A stretch of 64,000 nt of DNA from an uncultured beta proteobacterium (GTDB taxonomy: Bacteria > Pseudomonadota > Gammaproteobacteria > Burkholderiales > Burkholderiaceae_C), in contig CAJAES010000046.1 of NCBI GenBank assembly GCA_903938815.1, positions 53,517 to 117,516 on the forward strand, written 5' to 3'. Made by a program: the position numbers and the translations under genes. The notes below the pieces were generated by a model. It was not told the origin of the DNA. It saw nothing but the letters and a program-made list of their open reading frames with translations, and did not search any database. Position 1 is the first letter of the stretch, and the number at the start of each line of letters is the position of its first letter. This document shows, piece by piece, positions 35,706 to 45,399 of this stretch.

Positions 35706-37332
35706 GGTCGGCGATCTGGCGGGCAACGCCCGCCGCGTGGCCGAGGCCGCGCGGAAGGCGTACGCCCAGGGCGTGCGTGTGGTGGTGGCGCCCGAACTGA
35801 TGCTGTGCGGCTACCCCCCGGAAGACCTGCTGCTGCGGCCGGCCTTCATGACGGCCTGCCACGACACCCTGCAGGGGCTTGCGGTTGAACTGGCGGATTG
35901 CGACGGACTGCATGTCGTTGTGGGGCACCCGCACCCGTGGGGCGCGAGCGGCGATATTAGGTCGAAGTCGCATGCCGTGCAGCAGCGCTTCAATGCGGCC
36001 TCCGTCCTGTCGGGTGGACAAATACTGGACACCTACTGCAAGCGCGAACTGCCCAACTACCAGGTGTTCGACGAGCGTCGCTACTTCGCTTCCGGCCGCG
36101 ACGCGGGCAAGGGCGCGGTGGTGTTCGAGGTCGACGGCCTGAAGATCGGCCTGCTGATCTGCGAGGACGCCTGGTTCGACGAGCCGGCCAAGGCGGCGCG
36201 TGACGCGGGAGCACAGGTGCTGTGCGTGCTGAACGCCTCGCCGTTCCATCTCGACAAGGCCGGCGAACGCGAAGCCCGCATGGCCGACCGTGCGCGCGCG
36301 GTGGGCCTGCCCTTGCTCTACAGCCATCTGGTCGGCGGGCAGGACGAAGTGGTGTTCGACGGTGCGTCCTTCGCGGTCGACGCGTCGGGGCGGGTGGCCG
36401 CGCGCGCGCCGAGCTTCGAGGAGCATCTGCTGGTGTGCGACGTTGCCCGCGACGGCACGGTCAGCGGTGATGTCGCGCCCGTTCCCTCGCTCGAGGCGCA
36501 GGCCTGGGCGGCGCTGGTCACAGGCGTGCGCGACTATCTCGGCAAGAACGGCTTTCCCGGTGCCATCATCGGCCTGTCCGGGGGCATCGACTCGGCCCTG
36601 GTGCTGGCCGTCGCGGTCGACGCGCTGGGCGCCGACAAGGTGCGCGCCGTGATGATGCCCTCGCCCTACACCGCGGACATCTCCTGGATCGACGCCCGCG
36701 ACATGGCGGCCCGCCTGGGCGTGCGCTACGACGAGATCGCCATCGAGCCGATGTTCGACGCCTTCCGCGCCAGCCTCGCGGGGCAGTTCGCCGGTCTGCC
36801 GGAAGACACCACCGAGGAGAACCTGCAGGCGCGCATCCGCGGCACCCTCCTGATGGCGCTGTCCAACAAGACAGGCGACATCGTGCTGACCACCGGCAAC
36901 AAGAGCGAGATGGCCACCGGCTACTGCACGCTGTATGGCGATATGGCGGGCGGCTTCGCGGTGATCAAGGACGTGGCCAAGACGCTCGTGTACCGGCTGT
37001 CCGAGTGGCGAAACGCCCAGGGCGCGGAGGTGATCCCGCGGCGGATCATCACCCGGCCGCCGTCGGCCGAACTCCGCCCCGACCAGACCGACCAGGACAG
37101 CCTGCCGCCCTACGACATGCTGGACGCTATCCTGGCGCTCTACATGGAGGAAGACCAGGGCGTCGAGGAGATCGTTGCGGCCGGCTTCCCCCGCGAGGTG
37201 GTGGAGCGGGTCACGCGCCTGATCAAGATCAACGAGTACAAACGGCGGCAGTCGCCGGTCGGGATCCGCATCACCCACCGCGCATTCGGGCGAGATTGGC
37301 GCTACCCCATCACCTCCAAATTCCGTGCTTAA
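35662..37332 (+). CDS. nadE: Glutamine-dependent NAD+ synthetase
   Basis: Final step of NAD synthesis: amidation of nicotinate adenine dinucleotide, using glutamine. The 556-residue protein has an N-terminal nitrilase-type glutaminase domain with the catalytic triad Glu45 (APELML), Lys127 (YCKREL) and Cys167 (LICEDAW). The C-terminal synthetase domain has the PP-loop SGGIDSALV, LTTGNKSEMATGYCTLYGDMAGGFAVIKDV and PPSAELRPDQTDQDSLPPYDMLD. Start MQSVVKVALAQLNATVGD at 35662 matches the family. glnB follows after 33 bases, an arrangement common in this order. Confidence 0.97.
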   Translation: MQSVVKVALAQLNATVGDLAGNARRVAEAARKAYAQGVRVVVAPELMLCGYPPEDLLLRPAFMTACHDTLQGLAVELADCDGLHVVVGHPHPWGASGDIRSKSHAVQQRFNAASVLSGGQILDTYCKRELPNYQVFDERRYFASGRDAGKGAVVFEVDGLKIGLLICEDAWFDEPAKAARDAGAQVLCVLNASPFHLDKAGEREARMADRARAVGLPLLYSHLVGGQDEVVFDGASFAVDASGRVAARAPSFEEHLLVCDVARDGTVSGDVAPVPSLEAQAWAALVTGVRDYLGKNGFPGAIIGLSGGIDSALVLAVAVDALGADKVRAVMMPSPYTADISWIDARDMAARLGVRYDEIAIEPMFDAFRASLAGQFAGLPEDTTEENLQARIRGTLLMALSNKTGDIVLTTGNKSEMATGYCTLYGDMAGGFAVIKDVAKTLVYRLSEWRNAQGAEVIPRRIITRPPSAELRPDQTDQDSLPPYDMLDAILALYMEEDQGVEEIVAAGFPREVVERVTRLIKINEYKRRQSPVGIRITHRAFGRDWRYPITSKFRA

Positions 37333-37704
<372 letters not shown>

Positions 37705-37719
37705 AGGCTGCGCAGCCGC

Positions 37720-38295
37720 TCAGATGCGGCTGTAGTCGTCCGGGTCGGTGGCCCTGGCTGCCTCGTCGAGCACTCTCGCGAGCAGGCTTGCCGGGTCGGC
37801 GTCCACCACCGGCATTCGGCGCTGGGCATCGTCCAGGAAGCCCTCCGAGACGGTGTGATCCATGAACCGCAGCAGGGTGTCGTAGAAGCCCTGCACGTTC
37901 AGCAGGCCCACCGGCTTGTCGTGATACCCCAACTGGCGCCACGTCCAGACCTCGTACAGCTCTTCCAGCGTGCCGATGCCTCCGGGCATGGCGATGAACG
38001 CGTCGGCGCGCTCGGCCATCATCCGCTTTCGCACGTGCATGTCGGGCACCACGAACTGCTGGCTGAGCCCCTGATGGCCCACCTCCCGCTGGACGAGCGC
38101 CTGCGGGATCACGCCCACCACGGGGCCGCCCGCAGCCAGTACGGCGTCGGCGACGATGCCCATCAGGCCGACGTTGCCGCCGCCGTACACCAGGCCGTGC
38201 CCCTGCGCGCCGATCAGGCTGCCGAGTTCACGCGCCGCGTCGGCGTAGGCCGGATGCACCCCCGGCCTCGAGCCGCAATACACGCAGATGTTCAT
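37720..38295 (-). CDS. LOG-family nucleotide 5'-monophosphate phosphoribohydrolase
   Basis: A 191-residue Rossmann-like protein of the LOG (TIGR00730) family, which releases the base from cytokinin riboside or other nucleoside monophosphates. Signature motifs are CVYCGSRPGVHPAY, YGGGNVGLMGIVADAVLAAGG, ERADAFIAMPGGIGTLEELYEVWTW (PGGxGTxxE) and HDKPVGLLNVQGFYD. It overlaps the RDD gene by ATGA and is the last gene of the sigma-factor operon. Its physiological substrate in this organism is unknown. Confidence 0.92.
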   Translation of the reverse strand: MNICVYCGSRPGVHPAYADAARELGSLIGAQGHGLVYGGGNVGLMGIVADAVLAAGGPVVGVIPQALVQREVGHQGLSQQFVVPDMHVRKRMMAERADAFIAMPGGIGTLEELYEVWTWRQLGYHDKPVGLLNVQGFYDTLLRFMDHTVSEGFLDDAQRRMPVVDADPASLLARVLDEAARATDPDDYSRI

Positions 38296-38804
38296 GGGGC
38301 GGGATTCTGCCCGCGCTTGGGCGCACGCCAGAGTTCCAGCCGGGTGCCGCAGATCAGATCGTGCAGATACTGCCGCGACGGTGCCAGGCGCGCCAGCAGG
38401 ACATACGCCGCCATTCCGGCCAGCAGCGCAGTGGCGATCGCAGCCCCGCTGCGCACGCCACCCAGGCCCAGCCAGGCCAGTGCGGGAAGGAACCACAGCC
38501 AGCTCGCCGTATACCGTGCGAGCGCACGCGGCTGGCTCAGGGGCTGACCGTCGCGCGTGACCAACCGCAGGTGCCAGGTCTTCATCGCGAGGGTCTGGTG
38601 GCCCCGCGACCAGAACCACGTGAAATAGATGCCGATGACGACGAACAGGAAGATCTGCAGCCCCAGCGTGCCGTGCAACGCATGGCGCTGCTGTGTCAGC
38701 GTGGAGTAGACGTAGCCCGCGAACGCGATCACGCCGAACAGGAGCAGCCCCTCGTAGACGAGGCAGGCAAGCCGGCGGGCAAAGCCCGGCACTTCGGGGT
38801 TCAA
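38292..38804 (-). CDS. RDD-family membrane protein
   Basis: A 170-residue inner-membrane protein with three to four hydrophobic segments (LACLVYEGLLLFGVIAFAGYVYS, GLQIFLFVVIGIYFTWFW, WLWFLPALAWLGLGG, ATALLAGMAAYVLLA). The RDD-type pattern is present: RRLACLVYEG at the start, HQTLAMKTWHLRLV between helices and LHDLICGTRLE near the end. The frame has no ATG before the homologous region. TTG 38804 with GGAG ten bases upstream is the best start and lies 16 bases after the DUF3106 stop. Function of RDD proteins is mostly unknown; some relate to transport or envelope stress. Confidence 0.82.
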   Translation of the reverse strand: MNPEVPGFARRLACLVYEGLLLFGVIAFAGYVYSTLTQQRHALHGTLGLQIFLFVVIGIYFTWFWSRGHQTLAMKTWHLRLVTRDGQPLSQPRALARYTASWLWFLPALAWLGLGGVRSGAAIATALLAGMAAYVLLARLAPSRQYLHDLICGTRLELWRAPKRGQNPAP

Positions 38805-38820
38805 CTGCGCGGCGCTCCGA

Positions 38821-39519
38821 TCAGTCGATGGCAGGGGCCGACGCCGGCCGTCCAGCGACTGCAGCGCCCTGAGGCCCGCGCTTGGGCAGCAGCGTGGCCG
38901 GATCGACGAAGGTGGATGTCGCCGCGATCTTGGGCAGGCCGGGCTGGTGATGCGCCGGCGCACTGCGCGAACTGAGCATCGGTTGTGTCGTGGCGCCGCT
39001 TCGGGCACGTTCCGACGTGGGTGTTGCGGGCTTGCGGGGCACGACGGCCGGTGCGCTGGTCTCGACGATGTTGCGCTTGTCGGTGGCCGGGTTGGCGGGC
39101 TGCCGACGCGCCTGGGCCGCAGCTTCCAGCTTCCAGCGATTCGCCAGCACCTGGCGCGCCTGCGGGTCCAGGCTCTGGTAGGCCTCCCAGCGCTCCTGGC
39201 GTTCTTCAGGAGTCCACTGCTGGGCCTCCTGGAACTGCAGTCGGGCGGTACCCCGGTCCGCCGGGCTCTTGCTGGCCCATTCGGCCATGCGGGTCTGCAT
39301 GCGTTCGCGTTCCGATGGCGACAGGCTGGGGAAGCGCGCGGCCAGTTCCAGCCATTTGCCGCGGCGTTCGGCGTCGATGCCGGCCCACTGTGACTTCAGG
39401 GGTGCGAGCGCGCTGCGTTGCTGGGGCGTCAGTTCCTGCCAGCCGCCGGATGCGTGGGCACCAGCCATGCAGGTCAGGCCAGACAGCGACAGCAGCAAGG
39501 CGAGCGCCCAACGCCTCAT
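38821..39519 (-). CDS. Exported DUF3106-type protein
   Basis: A 232-residue protein with a signal peptide (MRRWALALLLSLSGLTCMAGAHAS). The N-terminal half of the mature protein is charged and helical with repeated LTPQQ / LSPSERERM / WTPEERQERW motifs, similar in style to the LTxxQ motif of CpxP/Spy/CnrX-like periplasmic sensors. The C-terminal half is a Pro/Ala/Thr-rich, probably disordered tail. It sits third in the sigma-factor operon and overlaps DUF3619 by ATGA. A role as periplasmic sensor or chaperone for the sigma system is inferred, not known. Confidence 0.82.
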   Translation of the reverse strand: MRRWALALLLSLSGLTCMAGAHASGGWQELTPQQRSALAPLKSQWAGIDAERRGKWLELAARFPSLSPSERERMQTRMAEWASKSPADRGTARLQFQEAQQWTPEERQERWEAYQSLDPQARQVLANRWKLEAAAQARRQPANPATDKRNIVETSAPAVVPRKPATPTSERARSGATTQPMLSSRSAPAHHQPGLPKIAATSTFVDPATLLPKRGPQGAAVAGRPASAPAID

Positions 39520-39944
39520 GGCTGGCGCAGCTTCAGGAAGGCGACGAAACCCGGGTCGGCGTAGGCCTCGGGCGGGAGATCGTCGGCCAGCAGGGCGGAA
39601 TCGATCTGCACAGCCACGGCCACGTCTTCGCGCTCCTGCAGGTCCACCAGCAGGAGGCTGCCCACGGCCAGCACCATGATCGGGAGCAGGGCTCCGAGCC
39701 GCGGCCACCAGGCATCGAGACGCCCGAGAATGCCGACCCCGCCGCTAGTGATACCGACGGTCTGGGTGCTTCTGGCGGCGCGTGCGCGTTCCAGCGCCTG
39801 CTCGCGGGAGAAGCGCAGTCGTTCATCAACCCCGGCCGGCAGGGAAGCGGTGCGCTCGGAAAGTGCCGCACACAGGCGTGCGGACAGGCGCGCCTCGAGC
39901 AGGGCGGGATCTCTCAGCGATGATGCGGTGCGATATTCGTTCAC
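39516..39944 (-). CDS. DUF3619-type single-pass membrane protein, possible anti-sigma factor
   Basis: A 142-residue protein. The first ~90 residues are hydrophilic and helical (ARLSARLCAALSERTASLPAGVDERLRFSREQALERARAA). One membrane segment (LGALLPIMVLAVGSLLLVDL) follows and a short acidic C-terminus (about 30 residues) would be periplasmic. GTG 39944 overlaps the sigma-factor stop by GTGA, so the two are translationally coupled. Topology and coupling fit an anti-sigma factor that holds the ECF sigma at the membrane; I see no ZAS-type HxxxCxxC zinc motif. The anti-sigma role is inference. Confidence 0.8.
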   Translation of the reverse strand: MNEYRTASSLRDPALLEARLSARLCAALSERTASLPAGVDERLRFSREQALERARAARSTQTVGITSGGVGILGRLDAWWPRLGALLPIMVLAVGSLLLVDLQEREDVAVAVQIDSALLADDLPPEAYADPGFVAFLKLRQP

Positions 39945-40507
39945 GACTCCAACCCCTTCGCACGTAGCGCCTTGGCGAGCGCGTGGACGGCCCGGGAACA
40001 ATGCGTCTTCACGCTGCCCTCCGAGCAACCCATCGCTGCAGCGGTCTCGGCAACGTCGAATTCCTCCCAGTAACGCAGCAGGAAGGCCTCCCGTTGACGG
40101 GCGGGGAGGTCTCCCACCGCCGATTCGATCAAGAGCAGGATCTGTGCCCGGGACACGCTGTCCGCCGCGCTCTCGGCGCCGAGAGCGCCGTCCATGGACG
40201 TCAGCGACTCCAGAAGGTCGAAATCGCCGTCGTCGTCGTTGCCTTCGAAGTCCGACAGGTTCTGGACGACCGCGTTACGCACCTTCTGCCGCCTGAACCA
40301 GTCCATCGTGGCGTTGGACAGGATGCGCTGGAAGACCAGCGGCAGCTCGGCGGCTGGACGGTCGGCGTACTTCTCCGCGAGGCGGATCATCGAATCCTGG
40401 ACGATGTCGAGGGCTGCGTCGTCGTCACGCACCGCATAGACCGCGCGTTTGAAGGCGCGCTTCTCGACGCTCTTGAGGAAGTCGGAGAGTTCTTGGTCGG
40501 TCGCCAA
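39941..40507 (-). CDS. ECF-type RNA polymerase sigma factor
   Basis: A 188-residue sigma-70-family factor lacking regions 1 and 3. Region 2 (FKRAVYAVRDDDAALDIVQDSMIRLAEKYADRPAAELPLVFQRILSNATMDWFRRQ) and region 4 (DLPARQREAFLLRYWEEFDVAETAAAMGCSEGSVKTHCSRAVHALAKAL) are both complete. Between them is an acidic linker (NLSDFEGNDDDGDFDLLESL) longer than usual. TTG 40507 (giving ATDQELSDFLKSVEKRAFK) fits homologous N-termini; GTG 40531 is an alternative adding eight residues. It heads a five-gene overlapping operon (DUF3619, DUF3106, RDD, LOG) and is divergent from ilvB. Confidence 0.9.
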   Translation of the reverse strand: MATDQELSDFLKSVEKRAFKRAVYAVRDDDAALDIVQDSMIRLAEKYADRPAAELPLVFQRILSNATMDWFRRQKVRNAVVQNLSDFEGNDDDGDFDLLESLTSMDGALGAESAADSVSRAQILLLIESAVGDLPARQREAFLLRYWEEFDVAETAAAMGCSEGSVKTHCSRAVHALAKALRAKGLES

Positions 40508-40754
40508 CGGGGCGGGGTACCCCGGGGGCACCGTGCAGGGAAACGGCGCGAATTATGGCACCCGGTTCGCCACGAAGCCGACCATCTTCGACGCAATGCC
40601 ATAATGCTGCTTCGCACAACGCATCTTTTGGGTCTCAATCCGGCCGACCGACCTGGCGCCGGGATGTTGCCCGCGCAGGTCGCGATTCCGCCTCATGAGG
40701 GCGCGAGGAGCGGCACCGATGGTTTTTCGTCAGAGAAATTCACAAAGGTTCTAA

Positions 40755-42533
40755 ATGGACATGTCTGCCGCGGAAGTCAAGCGTGCCGCTTCGGCACAAC
40801 CTTCCCCTGAATCCCCCGCTGCCGACCCGAACGGGTCGGAAATCCTCGTCAAGTGCCTGCAGGCCGAAGGCGTCAAGTACCTCTGGGGCTACCCCGGCGG
40901 CGCCGTCCTGTACATCTACGACGCCCTGTACAAGCAGGACACGATCGAGCACGTGCTGGTACGCCACGAACAGGCTGCCGTTCACGCAGCCGATGGCTAT
41001 GCCCGTGCCACGGGCGAAGTCGGCGTGGCGCTGGTCACATCCGGCCCCGGCGTGACGAACGCCGTGACCGGCATCGCCACTGCGTACATGGATTCCATCC
41101 CGATGGTGATCATCACCGGGCAGGTTCCGACGCCGGCCATCGGCCTCGATGCCTTCCAGGAATGCGACACCGTGGGCATCACGCGCCCCATCGTCAAGCA
41201 CAACTTCCTGGTCAAGGACGTCAAGGATCTGGCGCTGACGCTCAAGAAGGCCTTTCACATCGCGCGTACCGGCCGTCCGGGCCCGGTGGTGGTGGACATC
41301 CCGAAGGATGTCTCGCTGAAGACCGCACACTTCAGCTACCCCGACCGCGTCGAGATGCGCTCGTACAACCCGGTGCGCAAGGGGCATGGCGGCCAGATCC
41401 GCAAGGCCGTGCAACTGCTCATGCAGGCGCGCCGCCCCTACATCTACACCGGCGGCGGCGTGATCCTGGGCAACGCCTCGGCAGAACTGCGCGAGCTCGT
41501 CGACCTGGTCGGCTTCCCGTGCACCAACACGCTGATGGGCCTGGGCGCCATTCCCGCCAGCGAGCCGAAGTTCCTGGGCATGCTGGGCATGCACGGCACC
41601 TACGAAGCCAACATGACCATGCAGCACTGCGACGTGCTGCTGGCCGTGGGCGCCCGTTTCGATGACCGCGTGATCGGCAACCCGAAGCACTTCGCCTCGG
41701 TGGAACGCAAGATCATCCACGTCGACATCGACCCCTCGAGCATCAGCAAGCGCGTGAAGGTGGACGTCCCCATCGTCGGCGACGTCAAGGACGTGCTGCA
41801 GGAGCTCATCGCCCAGATCCGCGAGGCGCAGAGCCGCCCGGAAGCAGCCCATCTGGCGGCCTGGTGGAGCCAGATCAACGAGTGGCGCCGTCGCGAGTGC
41901 CTGACCTACAAGCCGAGCACCGAGGTCATCAAGCCGCAGATGGTCGTGCAGAAGCTGCACGAGCTCACGCGCGGCCGCGATGCCTACATCACGTCCGACG
42001 TCGGCCAGCACCAGATGTGGGCCGCGCAGTTCTACGGCTTCGAGGAGCCGCGCCGCTGGATCAACTCCGGCGGCCTCGGCACCATGGGCGTGGGCCTGCC
42101 GTATGCGATGGGCATCAAGCTGGCGAAGCCGGATTCGGATGTCTTCTGCATCACCGGCGAGGGCAGCATCCAGATGTGCATCCAGGAGCTGTCGACCTGC
42201 CTGCAGTACAAGACGCCCGTGAAGATCGTGTCGCTGAACAACCGCTACCTCGGCATGGTGCGCCAGTGGCAGCAGCTCGACTACGGCGGCCGCTACTCGC
42301 ACAGCTACATGGACGCGCTGCCCGACTTCGTCAAGCTCGCCGAAGCCTACGGCCACGTGGGCATCCTGGTCGAGAAGCCTTCCGACGTGGAGCCGGCGCT
42401 CCGGGAGGCCATTCGCCTGAAGGACCGCACGGTCTTCCTCGACGTGCGCACCGACCCCACCGAGAACGTCTGGCCGATGGTCCAGGCGGGCAAGGGCATT
42501 TCGGAGATGCTGCTCGGCTCCGAGGACTTGTGA
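40755..42533 (+). CDS. ilvB: Acetolactate synthase large subunit
   Basis: ThDP-dependent enzyme making 2-acetolactate and 2-aceto-2-hydroxybutyrate, first common step of Val/Leu/Ile synthesis. The 592-residue protein has the catalytic Glu in VRHEQAAVHAADGYARATG, the FAD-binding middle domain and the ThDP/Mg site GEGSIQM(x)~24 NNRYLGMVRQWQ. GEGS instead of GDGS keeps an acidic metal ligand and appears usual for this lineage. The N-terminal ~25 residues are an Ala/Pro/Ser-rich extension. The ATG follows an AAGGT element. The 247-base region upstream (40508-40754) has no obvious leader peptide or terminator. ilvH and ilvC follow. Confidence 0.97.
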   Translation: MDMSAAEVKRAASAQPSPESPAADPNGSEILVKCLQAEGVKYLWGYPGGAVLYIYDALYKQDTIEHVLVRHEQAAVHAADGYARATGEVGVALVTSGPGVTNAVTGIATAYMDSIPMVIITGQVPTPAIGLDAFQECDTVGITRPIVKHNFLVKDVKDLALTLKKAFHIARTGRPGPVVVDIPKDVSLKTAHFSYPDRVEMRSYNPVRKGHGGQIRKAVQLLMQARRPYIYTGGGVILGNASAELRELVDLVGFPCTNTLMGLGAIPASEPKFLGMLGMHGTYEANMTMQHCDVLLAVGARFDDRVIGNPKHFASVERKIIHVDIDPSSISKRVKVDVPIVGDVKDVLQELIAQIREAQSRPEAAHLAAWWSQINEWRRRECLTYKPSTEVIKPQMVVQKLHELTRGRDAYITSDVGQHQMWAAQFYGFEEPRRWINSGGLGTMGVGLPYAMGIKLAKPDSDVFCITGEGSIQMCIQELSTCLQYKTPVKIVSLNNRYLGMVRQWQQLDYGGRYSHSYMDALPDFVKLAEAYGHVGILVEKPSDVEPALREAIRLKDRTVFLDVRTDPTENVWPMVQAGKGISEMLLGSEDL

Positions 42534-42542
42534 ACGCCTGAA

Positions 42543-42589
42543 CCCCTGCCGGCGCACCGCGGTCACCGCCGCGGCGCGGGCGTCAGGGG
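42543..42589 (+). other. Long GC-rich imperfect hairpin in ilvB-ilvH spacer
   Basis: CCCCTG at 42543-42548 pairs with CAGGGG at 42584-42589, and CCGCGG-type inner segments pair between them. There is no T tract, so it is more likely an RNA-stability or partial-attenuation element than a terminator. The rest of the 170-base spacer shows nothing further. Confidence 0.55.
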
Positions 42590-42678
42590 CCAGGGCGGGC
42601 CGAAGCCCGGAACCTCGTCTCCCATCCAGAACCCCCGGCGTCGCAGCCAAGGGTCGCCGGTTACCGCCGGCGGCCTGA

Positions 42679-44235
<1,557 letters not shown>

Positions 44236-44259
44236 GGCCATAGGCGCTATCCTCGCGCC

Positions 44260-45090
44260 ATGACCGAAGAACCTGGTTTCGATGACTCGACCCCGGCGGC
44301 GGATCCGCCGCCGCGGCCGCGGCGCAAGGGCATCTATGTCCTGCCCAATCTGTTCACGATGGCTGCTCTGTTCGGCGGCTTCTATGCCGTCGTCATGGCC
44401 ATGAACGGCCGGTTCGAGCTGGCCGCCATCGGCGTGTTCAGCGCGATGGTGCTGGACAGCCTGGACGGCCGCGTGGCGCGCATGACCAATACCCAGAGCG
44501 CGTTCGGCGAGCAGATGGACAGCCTGTCCGACATGGTGAGCTTCGGCGCGGCGCCGGCGCTCATCCTGTACGAATGGGCGCTCAAGGGCCTGGGCAAGCT
44601 GGGATGGATCGCGGCTTTCGTGTATTGCGCGTCGGCTGCGCTGCGGTTGGCGCGCTTCAACACCAACATCGGCATCGTCGACAAGCGCTTCTTCCAGGGG
44701 CTTCCCAGCCCAGCGGCTGCGGCCATCGTCATCGGTCTGGTGTGGGTCATGGACGACGCGGGCTTCCGCAACGCGCACCAGATCGACTGGCTCGCCTGGA
44801 CTGCATTCGCCATCACACTGCTCTCGGGCCTGACGATGGTGACCAACGTGCCGTTCTACAGCTTCAAGGACGTGGGCCTGAAGAAGTCGGTTCCGTTCAT
44901 CGTGATCGTGGCCATCGCCCTGGCGATCGCGGTCGTGAACATCCACCCGCCCATCGTGCTGTTCGCGATCTTCTGCGTCTACGGCCTCTCGGGCTACGCC
45001 ATGTACATCTACCGCAAGTCCAAGGGCAAGCCGGTGAGCGTCATCGCGGTTTCCACCGACGAACCCGACGAAGCGGGCCTGCACCGCTGA
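44260..45090 (+). CDS. pssA: CDP-diacylglycerol-serine O-phosphatidyltransferase
   Basis: Makes phosphatidylserine, precursor of phosphatidylethanolamine, in the inner membrane. The 276-residue protein has the CDP-alcohol phosphotransferase motif DSLDGRVARMTNTQSAFGEQMDSLSD (DGxxAR...G...D...D) and about eight hydrophobic segments. It is the integral-membrane type II PssA, not the E. coli soluble type. It begins 24 bases after ilvC, so it is probably in the ilvBHC transcript although its pathway is different. Confidence 0.95.
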   Translation: MTEEPGFDDSTPAADPPPRPRRKGIYVLPNLFTMAALFGGFYAVVMAMNGRFELAAIGVFSAMVLDSLDGRVARMTNTQSAFGEQMDSLSDMVSFGAAPALILYEWALKGLGKLGWIAAFVYCASAALRLARFNTNIGIVDKRFFQGLPSPAAAAIVIGLVWVMDDAGFRNAHQIDWLAWTAFAITLLSGLTMVTNVPFYSFKDVGLKKSVPFIVIVAIALAIAVVNIHPPIVLFAIFCVYGLSGYAMYIYRKSKGKPVSVIAVSTDEPDEAGLHR

Positions 45091-45099
45091 TGCTATGAT
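45091..45099 (+). promoter_or_regulatory. Extended -10 promoter for the leuA leader
   Basis: TGCTATGAT fits the extended -10 consensus TGnTATAAT and directly follows the pssA stop. Transcription would begin around 45106, at or next to the A of the leader peptide ATG (45107). No clear -35 box is visible, as expected for extended -10 promoters. Confidence 0.55.
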
Positions 45100-45106
45100 T
45101 TGCAGT

Positions 45107-45154
45107 ATGTCGATCCACCAAGCCCTGCTACTAGGCGTGCTCCAGGCGCGCTGA
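45107..45154 (+). CDS. Leucine-rich leader peptide of the leuA attenuator
   Basis: A 15-residue peptide, MSIHQALLLGVLQAR. It contains four Leu codons (CTG CTA CTA and CTC); CTA is rare in this GC-rich genome, so translation here should be sensitive to charged tRNA-Leu. It is followed 30 bases later by an intrinsic terminator. Bases 45110-45116 (TCGATCC) can pair with 45178-45184 (GGATCGA) just before the terminator stem, and GCGCTG near the leader stop with CAGCGC in the terminator loop, allowing alternative structures. No ribosome binding site precedes the ATG, consistent with a leaderless mRNA. An in-frame ATG at 45095 would give 19 residues. Confidence 0.75.
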   Translation: MSIHQALLLGVLQAR

Positions 45155-45183
45155 TCGACCACGGCTTCATTTTTCTCGGATCG

Positions 45184-45223
45184 AACGGCCCGCCAGCGCA
45201 ACGCAGCGGGCCGTTTTCATTTT
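45184..45223 (+). terminator. Attenuator terminator upstream of leuA
   Basis: ACGGCCCGC (45185-45193) pairs perfectly with GCGGGCCGT (45206-45214), followed by TTTTCATTTT. It lies between the Leu-rich leader peptide and leuA, so leucine starvation would be expected to let transcription pass. Confidence 0.85.
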
Positions 45224-45263
45224 CCGGATTGACCGGGCTGCGTTGAACCTCCAGGAACACGCC

Positions 45264-45353
45264 ATGCCCATGTTGAACAATCTCTTCCTACCGAGCCGCC
45301 GTACTGCGCCCCCCGCGCCCCCCCGGCTGTCCGGCATCGCCGCGACCGCCTGA
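45264..45353 (+). CDS. Small ORF between attenuator and leuA
   Basis: A 29-codon reading frame, [13 protein letters not shown] then a Pro/Ala-rich tail ending GIAATA. It has a well-spaced AGGAA (45253-45257) six bases before its ATG and ends 46 bases before leuA. It includes CTC, TTC, CTA and CTG codons. It may be a second regulatory peptide coupling translation to leuA or a small protein; I do not recognise it. Confidence 0.45.
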   Translation: MPMLNNLFLPSRRTAPPAPPRLSGIAATA

Positions 45354-45399
45354 CGCCAAGACAGACCCACGCCACACAAGACTGAAGCAGGAGCACCCC

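Noticed and set aside
40508..40754. Possible attenuator or leader peptide upstream of ilvB
   Set aside because: No Leu/Ile/Val-rich short ORF and no terminator hairpin with a T tract were found in this interval.
42130..42180. GEGS in place of GDGS in the ThDP-binding motif of IlvB as a sign of inactivation
   Set aside because: Glu keeps an acidic metal ligand, the rest of the motif is intact, and I believe this variant is normal in this lineage.
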